From Plantactinospora alkalitolerans (GTDB lineage: Bacteria; Actinomycetota; Actinomycetes; Mycobacteriales; Micromonosporaceae): a stretch of DNA of 60,464 bases. The notes under the pieces are model-generated. The model was not told where the DNA came from. It saw nothing but the letters and a program-made list of their open reading frames with translations, and made no database searches. Shown here piece by piece: positions 1-7,744 of this stretch (its first letter is position 1; each line of letters opens with the position of its first letter). The stretch lies in contig NZ_JADPUN010000074.1 in NCBI RefSeq assembly GCF_015690345.1, forward strand, positions 1 through 60,464, in the 5' to 3' direction. Made by a program: the position numbers and the translations under genes.

Positions 1-73
1 GCTGGGTGCAGACCGGACAGGGCGCTCCGGGCGCACCTGCACGCCGGAGCGCCCTGTCCGGTCTGCACCCAGC
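1..73. repeat. perfect 30-bp inverted repeat at the window edge
   Basis: Bases 1-30 are the exact reverse complement of bases 44-73, separated by a 13-base loop. It lies inside the sbcC zinc-hook coding sequence. A perfect 30-bp palindrome exactly at the first base suggests a fold-back artefact at a contig end rather than a biological hairpin. Confidence 0.95.
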
Positions 74-1320
74 CGGTCGCCGCGGTGCCGCCGATGCCGG
101 AGGGTTCCCCGCTCCCCCCCGCCGAGGCGGCCGGCAAGACCGCCCGGACCGCCGCCGACGCCGCCACCCGACTGCTCACCGAGCGGGAGCGGGCCGCCCG
201 GGAACTGGAACGCACCCTCGACCAGGCCCGGGTCCGGCACGAACACCTCCCCGCCCGGCTGGCAGAGCTCGACCTCCGGCTGGCCGACTCTCCCGGTCCG
301 GACGCGCTGCGCCAGGAACTCGCGCTGCTCACCCGGCTCGGCCGCGACCTGGAGAGCGCCGGTACGGCGGTCCGGTCCGCCCGGGAGGCTGCCCGGCGGG
401 CCCGAGCCGGGGCCGAGGCGGCGCAGGAGCGGCTCCGAGGCGCCTGGCGTGCCTTCGACACCATCCGGGACAAGGTGGCCCGGCTCGGCCCACCGGCCGC
501 CGACCGCGACGACGTCTCCGCCGCCTGGGCCGGACTCTCCGACTGGGCGACCCGGGCGGCCGACGAACGGCGTCGCGACCGGGTCGACGTGTCCTCGGCG
601 GTGACCGGAGCGCACGAAGCCGTCGCGGCGGCCGTGACCCGGATCGCCGGGCTGTTCGACGCCGTCGGGCTCGAGGGGCCGGCCGGCGACGACGACCCGG
701 TCCGGCTGGCGGCGGTCGAGGTGGAGCGGGCCGAGGCCGCGCACCGCCGGCTGGTCGAGCGCCGCGAACAGGCCCGGGAGCTGACCGGGCAGCGGACCGG
801 GCACGAACGCGAGGGCCGGGTCGCAAGGGCGCTGGCCGGACACCTGCGGGCCAACAACTTCGAGCGGTGGCTGCTGGCGGAGGCGCTCGACCTGCTCGTC
901 GACGGCGCCTCCGGGATCCTCCGCGAACTCACCGGCGGCCAGTACGACCTCGGGCACGACAAGGGCGAGTTCTTCGTGGTCGACCACTACGACGCCGGGC
1001 TGCGCCGGGGAGTGCGGACCCTCTCCGGCGGAGAGACCTTCCAGGCCTCGCTGGCGCTGGCACTCGCCCTGTCCGAGCAGCTCGCCGGGTTGTCCACCAC
1101 CACCGCGAGCCTGGAGTCGATCGTCCTCGACGAGGGCTTCGGCACCCTGGACGCCGCGACCCTGGACACCGTCGCCGCCACCCTGGAGAACCTGGCCGCC
1201 CGGGGTGACCGGATGGTCGGGGTGGTGACCCACGTACCGGCGCTCGCCGAACGGATACCGGTCCGGTTCGAGGTGCGCAAGGACGCCCGCAGTTCCCGGG
1301 TCGAACGGACCGGCCGGTGA
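1..1320 (+). CDS. sbcC: SbcC/Rad50-type ATPase of the SbcCD nuclease, C-terminal part
   Basis: Only the last 439 codons are in the window; the frame is open from base 1. SbcC is the ATPase partner of the SbcD nuclease and processes hairpins and double-strand break ends. The fragment shows the Rad50 zinc-hook motif CPVC at its residues 19-22, then an Ala/Arg/Glu-rich coiled coil, then the C-terminal ATPase lobe with the ABC signature LSGGE (1021-1035) and the Walker B/D-loop IVLDEGFGTLD (about 1120-1152). The stop overlaps the next start by 4 bases (GTGA), so the two are probably translationally coupled. The first 73 bases form a perfect inverted repeat, so the first ~10 residues may not be genuine. 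Confidence 0.93.
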   Translation, partial: AGCRPDRALRAHLHAGAPCPVCTQPVAAVPPMPEGSPLPPAEAAGKTARTAADAATRLLTERERAARELERTLDQARVRHEHLPARLAELDLRLADSPGPDALRQELALLTRLGRDLESAGTAVRSAREAARRARAGAEAAQERLRGAWRAFDTIRDKVARLGPPAADRDDVSAAWAGLSDWATRAADERRRDRVDVSSAVTGAHEAVAAAVTRIAGLFDAVGLEGPAGDDDPVRLAAVEVERAEAAHRRLVERREQARELTGQRTGHEREGRVARALAGHLRANNFERWLLAEALDLLVDGASGILRELTGGQYDLGHDKGEFFVVDHYDAGLRRGVRTLSGGETFQASLALALALSEQLAGLSTTTASLESIVLDEGFGTLDAATLDTVAATLENLAARGDRMVGVVTHVPALAERIPVRFEVRKDARSSRVERTGR

Positions 1321-2267
1321 GCGCCCGGCTCTTCGTCGATGCCTGGGATCCGGCGTACGGGGCCTCGTTCGAGGCGGCCGGCGGCCCCGCCGCGCCGAGC
1401 AGCGCCCAGGTGCAGACCGACGTCGAACTGCCGCCGGACGAGTGGCGGCCGCTCACCGCCCCGGACGGGATCGAGCCGCCCGACGTCGTGCTGCTGGTCG
1501 ACGGGGTGCGCCGGATCGACGCCAGCGTCTGGACCGAGGAGCCGGACGGCGGGTCCTTTCCCGGCGTCGCCGCGTCGTACGCCGCCGGCGTGGTCCGGTG
1601 CGACCTGCGCCGGGGTGCGGCGGAACTGGCCGGTGCGGAGGTCGAACGGGGTCTGTTCACCGCCAGCCCGTCCGCCGGGGACGTCGTCGCCGGGCAGATC
1701 CGGTACACGGTGCACCGGGTCGGCGGCACCGGCGAGATGAGCAAACTGCCCGCCGCCGTGCAGGGGCCGCTGACCGCGTTGGAGGTGAAGGTCTCCGGCG
1801 CGGTCCGGGACGACGGCGACCTGCTGGTGGTGGACGGACCGCTGCGGAACCGGCGTCAGCTCCCCCGGACGCTCGGCTACATCAAGACGCAGCACAGCCA
1901 GTATCTGGACGCCCGGCACACCGCGCTGGTCACCGGGCTACGCCCCGGCGAACGCTCCCCGGTGTTCCGGCTCGGCACGGCCTGGGGCGGCTACTCCTGG
2001 TATCTCCGGCTGCCCGGAGGTGGCCGGGGGCCCTGGGCCGGAATCGTCCGGGTCGAGTGCTCGGTCGAGCTGGCGGAGCAGCAGGCGATCGCCCTCGCCC
2101 ACCTGTCCCTGGTGACCCTGCCCCGGTTCGCCTCCACGCCGTACAAGGACCCCAGAGCACCGCAGAACCTGATTCCGATCGCCGGGCTGGAGCGCCGGCT
2201 GCGCGCCCGACTCGGCGACGGCCGGTTACTGCACCGCGCCCTGACCTTCGCCAGCAACGCCACATAG
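1317..2267 (+). CDS. NurA-like protein coupled to sbcC
   Basis: 316 residues, GTG start overlapping the sbcC stop by 4 bases. I see a DG motif in VLLVDGVRR at residues 62-63, a second in VVDGPL near residue 172, GYIKTQ near residue 186, and a Tyr/Arg-rich C-terminal part with VRVECS. This spacing of two DG motifs followed by a lysine motif is what the NurA nuclease domain looks like; NurA works with HerA or Mre11-Rad50 in end resection. The coupling to sbcC fits a break-repair role. The family assignment is by motif resemblance only; it could be an uncharacterised actinobacterial family. No signal peptide or membrane segment. Confidence 0.6.
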   Translation: MSARLFVDAWDPAYGASFEAAGGPAAPSSAQVQTDVELPPDEWRPLTAPDGIEPPDVVLLVDGVRRIDASVWTEEPDGGSFPGVAASYAAGVVRCDLRRGAAELAGAEVERGLFTASPSAGDVVAGQIRYTVHRVGGTGEMSKLPAAVQGPLTALEVKVSGAVRDDGDLLVVDGPLRNRRQLPRTLGYIKTQHSQYLDARHTALVTGLRPGERSPVFRLGTAWGGYSWYLRLPGGGRGPWAGIVRVECSVELAEQQAIALAHLSLVTLPRFASTPYKDPRAPQNLIPIAGLERRLRARLGDGRLLHRALTFASNAT

Positions 2268-2354
2268 CGGGAGCGGGCCGCCGTTCTTCCCGGCCTCGGG
2301 GTGGGCGCAGGGGCTCCTTCGACGACCGGATGCGGAAAGCGGCGGCCCGTCCCG

Positions 2355-2360
2355 GATACT
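2355..2360 (+). promoter_or_regulatory. -10 hexamer of a leaderless transcript
   Basis: GATACT, followed by exactly six bases and then the GTG at 2367. This spacing would put the first transcribed base at the start codon; there is no Shine-Dalgarno sequence. It supports choosing 2367 over the in-frame ATG at 2301. Confidence 0.5.
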
Positions 2361-2366
2361 TGTCGG

Positions 2367-3224
2367 GTGGGCCGAAAACGACGTACCGACCTGATCGCGG
2401 CCAAGGTCGACACCGGCCTGGCGGAGGTGAGCCCGGACCCGGACCGGCCCCGCTCGTACACCCTGCTGGTCGACGGGGCACCGCAGTCGCACGTCGACCT
2501 GGCCGACCCGACCCACCTGGAGTTCGAGTACGTCCGCCGGTTCGCCATCGTCGTCGACCTCGTCGCGCCGGCCGGAGCACCGCTGCGGGTGCTGCACCTC
2601 GGCGGCGGGGCGCTGACCCTGCCCCGGTACGTCTGTGCGACCCGACCCGGTTCGACCCAGCGGGTGGTCGAGATCGACGCGGCCCTGGTGGAGCTGGTCC
2701 GCCGCGAACTGCCCTGGCCGGCGGACCCACGGCTGCGGGTCCGGGTGGGCGACGCCCGGGCGGTGCTCGGATCGTGCCCCGACGCCGGGTACGACCTGAT
2801 CGTCGCCGACGTGTTCGCCGGCGCCCGGACACCCGCGCACCTGACCTCGGTGGAGTTCGCCGCCGAGGCGGCCCGGGTGCTGCGGCCGGGCGGCACCTAC
2901 CTGGTGAACGTCGCCGACGGGCCGCCGCTGCGGCATGCCCGGGCCCAGGTCGCCACCGTCCGCAGCGTGCTGCCGGAGTCCTGCCTGATCGCCGATTCGG
3001 CGGTGCTGCGCGGCCGGCGGTACGGCAACCTGGTGCTGGTCGCCGGCCGGACCGAACTGCCGGTGGCCGACCTGATCCGCCGTACCGCCGGTGACTGGTT
3101 CCCCGGCCGGGTGCTGTACGGCGCCGACCTGGACCGCTTCGCCGGTGGCGCGCGGGTGGTCGGCGACGCCGCCGCCCGGCCGTCGGCCCCGCCCCCGCCG
3201 GGGACCTTCGGAGTCGCGATTTAG
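2367..3224 (+). CDS. spermidine synthase-like methyltransferase-fold protein
   Basis: 285 residues from the GTG at 2367. It has the Rossmann nucleotide-binding stretch VLHLGGGALTLPRY and the acidic VVEIDAALVELVR typical of polyamine synthases and class I methyltransferases, and YDLIVADVFAG in the position of the catalytic D-loop. The beginning (TGLAEVSPDPDRPRSYTL, then VDGAPQSHVD) matches the standalone actinobacterial spermidine-synthase-like group, which lacks the fused transporter domain of some relatives. Whether it makes polyamines is unproven; these proteins are often only similar in fold. It follows the NurA-like gene by about 100 bases and probably has its own promoter. Confidence 0.85.
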   Translation: MGRKRRTDLIAAKVDTGLAEVSPDPDRPRSYTLLVDGAPQSHVDLADPTHLEFEYVRRFAIVVDLVAPAGAPLRVLHLGGGALTLPRYVCATRPGSTQRVVEIDAALVELVRRELPWPADPRLRVRVGDARAVLGSCPDAGYDLIVADVFAGARTPAHLTSVEFAAEAARVLRPGGTYLVNVADGPPLRHARAQVATVRSVLPESCLIADSAVLRGRRYGNLVLVAGRTELPVADLIRRTAGDWFPGRVLYGADLDRFAGGARVVGDAAARPSAPPPPGTFGVAI

Positions 3225-3545
3225 CCCATCCGGTCGCCTCGGCGCAACCGGCCGATCCGACCGATCGGGCCGGCCGACCCGGTGCCCCGGCAACTTCCCC
3301 GACCCGCGTTGATCCGGCCCGGTACGGAATCCGTACCTCTGGCTGGCGGCTCAACTCGGCCCGGATCGCCGGTGGCCCGGGTGCGACGCGTTCGACGCGG
3401 AGGTATGGGTGCGATGCAGGCGGTAGCCGGCGGTTGGTACGGCGGCCAGGTCATGCCGGGGCGAATGTGCGCCACGTCGCAACGGCGGTCAAATCGGTAC
3501 CGGAAAAGTCTCGACGGGCGCCCTGCGGACCGCAATGATGGGCCG
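3225..3545. other. intergenic region upstream of the sigma factor
   Basis: 321 bases without a convincing gene. It holds a 17-base palindrome, GGTACGGAATCCGTACC, at 3321-3337 (7-bp arms, 3-bp centre) that could be an operator or a short hairpin, and AATGAT at 3534-3539 placed six bases before the GTG at 3546, which would give a leaderless sigma-factor transcript. Confidence 0.5.
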
Positions 3546-4118
3546 GTGACGCCGCGATCGGCTGCCGGCCGCCACCATGCCGAACCCGCCGAGACGAGGG
3601 CCGAGACGAGGCATTCAGACGAGCTCGTTCAACTGCTCTACCAGGAACACGCCAAGCCCCTGCTGATGTTCGTGTTGCGGCTGACCGGCGGTGACCGCCA
3701 GCGGGCCGAGGACGTCGTGCAGGAGACGCTGCTGCGCGCCTGGCGCAACGCACACCGGCTGGGCACCCAGGGGCAGTCGTCGCTGCGTCCCTGGCTGGTC
3801 ACGGTCGCCCGGCGGATCGTCATCGACGACCACCGCAGCGAGCAGGCGCGGCCGGCCGAGACGTACGACCGCGACCTGGAAGGGTTCTCCGAGTCCGACG
3901 ACACCGAACGGGTGCTCCGGATGATGACGATCACCGACGCGCTGCGGACGCTGAGTCAGCCGCACCGCGAAGTCCTGGTGGCGACGTACTTCCAGGGGCG
4001 TACGGTGCCGGAGGCCGCCGAGGAGCTGGGGCTGCCACTCGGCACCGCGAAGTCCCGGGTCTACTACGCCCTCCGGGCGCTGCGCACGGCCCTGCGGGAG
4101 CGGGGGGTGACGGAATGA
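3546..4118 (+). CDS. ECF-type RNA polymerase sigma factor
   Basis: 190 residues from the GTG at 3546. Sigma region 2 is clear (LYQEHAKPLLMFVLRLTGG, then RAEDVVQETLLRAWRNAHR), and region 4 follows (LSQPHREVLVATYFQG, then VPEAAEELGLPLGTAKSRVY), with no region 1 or 3, as in extracytoplasmic-function sigma factors. The reading frame is open further upstream to 3282 but that part is not sigma-like. Its stop overlaps the start of the next gene (ATGA), whose zinc-finger protein is the expected anti-sigma factor. It probably responds to an envelope or redox signal; the promoter set it controls is not known, though the downstream lipoprotein is a candidate. Confidence 0.92.
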   Translation: MTPRSAAGRHHAEPAETRAETRHSDELVQLLYQEHAKPLLMFVLRLTGGDRQRAEDVVQETLLRAWRNAHRLGTQGQSSLRPWLVTVARRIVIDDHRSEQARPAETYDRDLEGFSESDDTERVLRMMTITDALRTLSQPHREVLVATYFQGRTVPEAAEELGLPLGTAKSRVYYALRALRTALRERGVTE

Positions 4119-4885
4119 CCGGGGAGAGCCACCGGGAGGTCGCCTCGTACGCACTCGGCGTCCTCGACGAGCGGGACGCCGAACGGTTCGAGGAGCATCT
4201 GGCGACCTGCACCCAGTGCATCGAGGAACTCGAGTCGTTCCTGCCGGTGGTGGACCTGCTCGGCGAGGTCGACGGCCGGGACCTTCTGATGGTCGAGCGC
4301 GCCGACCCGGCCGACGCACTCTTCGACCGGGTCGTGGCGGCGGTGGGCGCGGAGCGGCGACGGGACCGGAGCAGACGCCTCTACAGCCTCGCGGCCAGCG
4401 CCGTACTCCTGGTGATGTTGACCGGTCTGGCGTTGTTCGTCGGAACCCGGGTGGCCGGGCCGCAGGGAACCACGGCACAGCCGCCGGTCACCCCGGGTCC
4501 GTCGGCCACCGGCTCCGCCGTGCCGGGTATCGGTGGCCCGGACCTGCCGAAGGGCGAGCGGTTCAGTGTCACCGACCGGAGCAGCGGGGTGCAGGCCGAC
4601 CTGATCCTCGCGTCGACGCCGTTCGGCACTCAACTCTCCTTCGCGCTGAGCAAACTGACCGGGCCCCGAATCTGCCGGCTCGTGCTGCTCCGCGACGACG
4701 GTCCGCCCGAGGTCGTCTCCAGTTGGAAGGTGCCGCCCGCCGGATACGGCACGGCGGCCCAGCCCAGGCCGCTGACCCTGCAGGCGTCCACCGCCACTTC
4801 GCTGGCCCAGATCGACCGGATACAGGTACAGGTGATCGACGATGACGGCAAGGTGACCAGCGATCTGGTGACCGTTCCGCTCTGA
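4115..4885 (+). CDS. membrane-bound zinc-finger anti-sigma factor
   Basis: 256 residues, coupled to the sigma gene by a 4-base overlap. The N-terminal part carries the zinc anti-sigma motif H-x3-C-x2-C (EEHLATCTQC, about residues 27-36), which in this family binds and silences the cognate sigma factor. One transmembrane helix follows at about residues 91-110 (LAASAVLLVMLTGLALFVG), then an extracytoplasmic domain of about 140 residues with no family I recognise. The layout (cytoplasmic sigma-binding part, one helix, outer sensor domain) is standard for signalling through proteolysis or conformational change. Confidence 0.9.
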   Translation: MTGESHREVASYALGVLDERDAERFEEHLATCTQCIEELESFLPVVDLLGEVDGRDLLMVERADPADALFDRVVAAVGAERRRDRSRRLYSLAASAVLLVMLTGLALFVGTRVAGPQGTTAQPPVTPGPSATGSAVPGIGGPDLPKGERFSVTDRSSGVQADLILASTPFGTQLSFALSKLTGPRICRLVLLRDDGPPEVVSSWKVPPAGYGTAAQPRPLTLQASTATSLAQIDRIQVQVIDDDGKVTSDLVTVPL

Positions 4886-5158
4886 TCGGTTCGCGACGTT
4901 GTGCGGGCGGCCGGACGCCGTCGGAAACACGGAATGTTCCCGGGCGACCACGGCCCGAACAATTGCGCGGCCAAATCGACCCGGCGTCACTCGCCGACCC
5001 CGGTACGGAAGCGGGAAAGAGACGCCGCTTCCGTTTCACACGCACCCCGCACCGGTCGGGTTCAACGATTGTCTGTGAAATTGTCCACTACCAATTGCCC
5101 CATCCGAGCGACGGCTCGGCCCGTACTTCCCGGCGACCTGTCCAGCGAAGGAGGGCAC

Positions 5159-5794
5159 GTGGCACTGATGAAGCGGGCCGGCGTCGTCGTCGCCGGTGGA
5201 GCACTGGCGGCGCTGGCAGCCTGCGCGCCGACGCCGGCGAACCCGAACAACGCCACCGACGTCAAGCCGGTGGCCAACGCCGGGACCGAGTCCACTCCGG
5301 AGCCGAGCGCATCGCCCACCCCCGAACCGGTCGAGGTCGCGGACGTCAACCTCACCGACGGGTTGGTCGGCAGGAAGGTGGCCCGGATGGGCCAGGTCGT
5401 GACCGACGACAAGGGCTTCGTCCTCTACCGGTTCGACAAGGACTCGGCGAAGCCGCCGAAGAGCACCTGCGTCGGCGACTGCGCCCGGGTCTGGCCACCG
5501 GTGCTCACGGACGGAAAGCCGGATCTCAAAGGCATTGCCGACGACAAGGTCGGCACGGTCGCCCGGCCGGACGGCACCAGGCAGGTCACCATCGGGAACT
5601 GGCCGGTCTACCGCTACATCGGCGACAAGAAGCCCGGACAGTGGCGCGGCCAGGGCGTCGCCGGCACCTGGTTCGTGGTGACGCCGACCGGCACGAAGAA
5701 CCTCAGCTGCCTGCCGACCGGAACCCCCAAGGCGGTCGCCCCGCCACCGGTCGAGGACGTACAGGGCGGCGGCGCGGGGGCTCCGAACTACTGA
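5159..5794 (+). CDS. secreted lipoprotein with Y-x4-D type repeats (Lipoprotein_15 family)
   Basis: 211 residues. The GTG at 5159 is chosen because AAGGAGG lies about five bases upstream. A lipoprotein signal peptide ends in a lipobox (LAALAAC). After a Pro/Thr/Glu-rich spacer there are two related segments, LYRFDKDS...CVGDCARVWPP and VYRYIGDKKPGQW, typical of the secreted repeat family with conserved Tyr and Asp; the function of that family is unknown, though relatives are linked to the cell envelope. It lies 273 bases downstream of the sigma/anti-sigma pair in the same direction, so it is a plausible target of that sigma factor, but this is inference. Confidence 0.85.
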   Translation: MALMKRAGVVVAGGALAALAACAPTPANPNNATDVKPVANAGTESTPEPSASPTPEPVEVADVNLTDGLVGRKVARMGQVVTDDKGFVLYRFDKDSAKPPKSTCVGDCARVWPPVLTDGKPDLKGIADDKVGTVARPDGTRQVTIGNWPVYRYIGDKKPGQWRGQGVAGTWFVVTPTGTKNLSCLPTGTPKAVAPPPVEDVQGGGAGAPNY

Positions 5795-5904
5795 CCCGGC
5801 CGCCGTGGCCCCACAGACCCGGCGGCCGGCCGTTGCCAGGGTAGGCGCGGTCGGTCGCCGCCGTGATCCGGAACGCGGCGCGCGGCAACGGTCGCCTTCC
5901 GGCT

Positions 5905-5937
5905 GCGGCGCCGGCCCTGCCCAGGGGCCGGCGCCGC
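5905..5937 (+). terminator. hairpin terminator after the lipoprotein gene
   Basis: 13-bp perfect stem (5905-5917 with 5925-5937) and a 7-base loop, about 110 bases after the lipoprotein stop. There is no T-tract, as is usual for actinobacterial terminators. Confidence 0.6.
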
Positions 5938-6098
5938 GGTGTGTCCGCCACCGATCCGACCGAAAACTCCACCAACTTGCCCACCGCAGTCGTTGAACCG
6001 CAGGGATCGTCCGAACGGCTGATGCGAACCGTTCACCACCCGAAACATAAATTCCTTTTAAGCGGACCTCAAGAGATTCCTATCTTCTCTACCACGGT

Positions 6099-6128
6099 TT
6101 GACTCTCAGGCAACGCATTCCGTACGGT
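6099..6128 (+). promoter_or_regulatory. candidate sigma-70-type promoter
   Basis: TTGACT and TACGGT separated by 18 bases inside an AT-rich stretch. It would drive the exported protein at 6426 with a leader of roughly 290 bases. Confidence 0.35.
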
Positions 6129-6425
6129 TTTTCGCAGTGTTACCGGTTGATTATTCGGAAAGGCAGGAAGATGGTGACGATAGACGTGCCGCCACCCGGC
6201 GGCCAGGATCGTCACCCGATCCGTCGCTACCCCTGGTCAGCGCCACATACGGCGACCCCCGCCGGGTCCACGGCGCGCCGATCGCCGGCACCGACATCCG
6301 GGTCCACCACATCGGCCCGTCCAGCACCCGCCCAGGCTGACGACCTCCTGGTCGTCGGCACCCCCAGCCTGGTCCGCTGATCCGACCTCGCTGACCGAAC
6401 CCTCTCCAGAAAGAGGTGGCACCAC

Positions 6426-7406
6426 GTGAACACCCCCGTCCGCTCCTCACGGCGCTCGAACCGCCCGCCACGGAACAAGCGCCTGATTGCCGTGCTTGCC
6501 ACGCTCGGCGTGTTCGGCGCGATCGTCGCCGTGACGCAGGTCTCCAACGCCGGCACCTGGGGCGGCCGCACGAAGGCACGGGCCTGCCCGACCACGGCCG
6601 CGCCCGCCACCACCGCGCCCGGGGCCAGCCCCTCGGCCGGCGCGGGTGCGACCCCGGCCCCCACCGGGACGGCCACCGGCCCGGGCACCGCCAGCAAGCC
6701 GGAAACCCGGTCGTACCACGACCACGGCGCGGTCCAGCACCCCGGTGACGGGCAGCAGCCGGGCACGCTGGCCCAGCGTGGGCGCGGCAACCAGAACGGC
6801 AGCGGCAACTGCACGCCGAGCACCGGCCCGTCGACGAGCACCGCGCCCGGCAACCCGACCGCCCTCGAACCGCTGGGCGCCGACTGCTCGGGCAGCGACC
6901 TGCAGGCGCACGACGGCTTCCAGAACGGCGAGCGTTGCGTCGGAACCGAGTTCGGCGAGGTCGGCGCGCCGGAGGACAACCCCAGCCTGCTGATCACCCA
7001 GGCGCCGACCTCGGTCCGGGTCAACCAGCAGTTCACGCTCCGGGTCAGCACCCGCAACCTGGTCCGGGACCGCTTCCTGGGTGCCGCCGCCGGTGGCTAC
7101 TACAAGGAGAGCTCGTTCCTCAACGAGGACGGCCTGGTCCGCGGCCACTTCCACTCGTCCTGCCGGATGCTGACCAGCAACCGCAACGCGCCCGACCCGG
7201 CGCCGGTCCCGGCGTTCTTCGTCGCCACCGAGGACGGCAAGGGCGGCGCGACGCCGGACACCGTCACGGTGACCGTCCCCGGTCTCGCCCAGCGGGGCCA
7301 GGCGCAGTGCTCGGTCTGGGCGGGCGACGGTTCGCACCGGATCCCGATGATGGCCCGCGCCAACCAGGTGCCGGCGTTCGACGTAGTCCGGATCACCGTC
7401 CGGTGA
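6426..7406 (+). CDS. exported protein of unknown function
   Basis: 326 residues from the GTG at 6426, with AAAGAGG about ten bases upstream. An Arg/Lys-rich N-terminus (SSRRSNRPPRNKR) is followed by a hydrophobic helix (LIAVLATLGVFGAIVAV), so it is either secreted or anchored by one helix. Residues ~55-150 are Thr/Pro/Ala/Gly-rich linker. The C-terminal ~170 residues look globular, with FTLRVSTRNLVRDRF, GHFHSSCRML and QAQCSVWAGDG; the paired cysteines could form a disulphide outside the cell. I do not recognise the family. Downstream hairpins at 7411 and 7586 end the transcript. Confidence 0.75.
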   Translation: MNTPVRSSRRSNRPPRNKRLIAVLATLGVFGAIVAVTQVSNAGTWGGRTKARACPTTAAPATTAPGASPSAGAGATPAPTGTATGPGTASKPETRSYHDHGAVQHPGDGQQPGTLAQRGRGNQNGSGNCTPSTGPSTSTAPGNPTALEPLGADCSGSDLQAHDGFQNGERCVGTEFGEVGAPEDNPSLLITQAPTSVRVNQQFTLRVSTRNLVRDRFLGAAAGGYYKESSFLNEDGLVRGHFHSSCRMLTSNRNAPDPAPVPAFFVATEDGKGGATPDTVTVTVPGLAQRGQAQCSVWAGDGSHRIPMMARANQVPAFDVVRITVR

Positions 7407-7410
7407 TCCC

Positions 7411-7432
7411 CGGCCGGCTGGTCAGCCGGCCG
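7411..7432 (+). terminator. hairpin directly after the exported-protein gene
   Basis: 9-bp perfect stem (7411-7419 with 7424-7432) and a 4-base loop, five bases after the stop. Confidence 0.45.
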
Positions 7433-7585
7433 ATGGCCTGAGCGGTCGACGCTCCCGCCAATCCCGCACGAACCGGTGGTGACACGGTCCCCAACCCACC
7501 ACCGCCAGGTGAATCCGACGACGTAGATCCGAAGGGAGGGACGGCACCAGGGCCAGGTCGGGAAACACCTGCACCGCTACAGGCC

Positions 7586-7625
7586 GGACGGCACCGGAAC
7601 GCGCACGGGCGTTCCGGTGCCGTCC
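7586..7625. terminator. strong bidirectional hairpin terminator
   Basis: 17-bp perfect inverted repeat (7586-7602 with 7609-7625) with a 6-base loop, between convergent transcripts. Confidence 0.7.
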
Positions 7626-7744
7626 CGTCTGCGCCCGATCTCGACCGCCGACCAGCTCGGCGCCCGGAAGCCGGCGACCCGCTGGAAGCCGGCGACCAAA
7701 CGCGAAGCCGGTCAACAAACGGTCCGACCGGGGGGTGATCGCGG

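Larger units (their letters stand above)
5795..6425. other. long intergenic region with a terminator and an AT-rich promoter segment
   Basis: 631 bases. A strong hairpin sits at 5905-5937. From about 6045 to 6125 the sequence is unusually AT-rich for this genome and contains TTGACT (6099-6104), 18 bases, then TACGGT (6123-6128), a plausible housekeeping promoter. A possible short reading frame starts at ATG 6171 or GTG 6174 behind AGGAAG and ends at 6380 (about 69 residues, Pro/Ala-rich, no recognised family); I do not call it a gene. Confidence 0.5.
7407..7744. other. intergenic region between convergent genes, with two hairpins
   Basis: 338 bases between the exported protein and the end of the minus-strand dehydrogenase. 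It contains the two hairpins listed separately and no gene I can support. Confidence 0.6.

Noticed and set aside
6171-6380. A 69-residue gene in front of the exported protein.
   Set aside because: It has a fair ribosome-binding site but low-complexity sequence, and another frame is open across the same bases.
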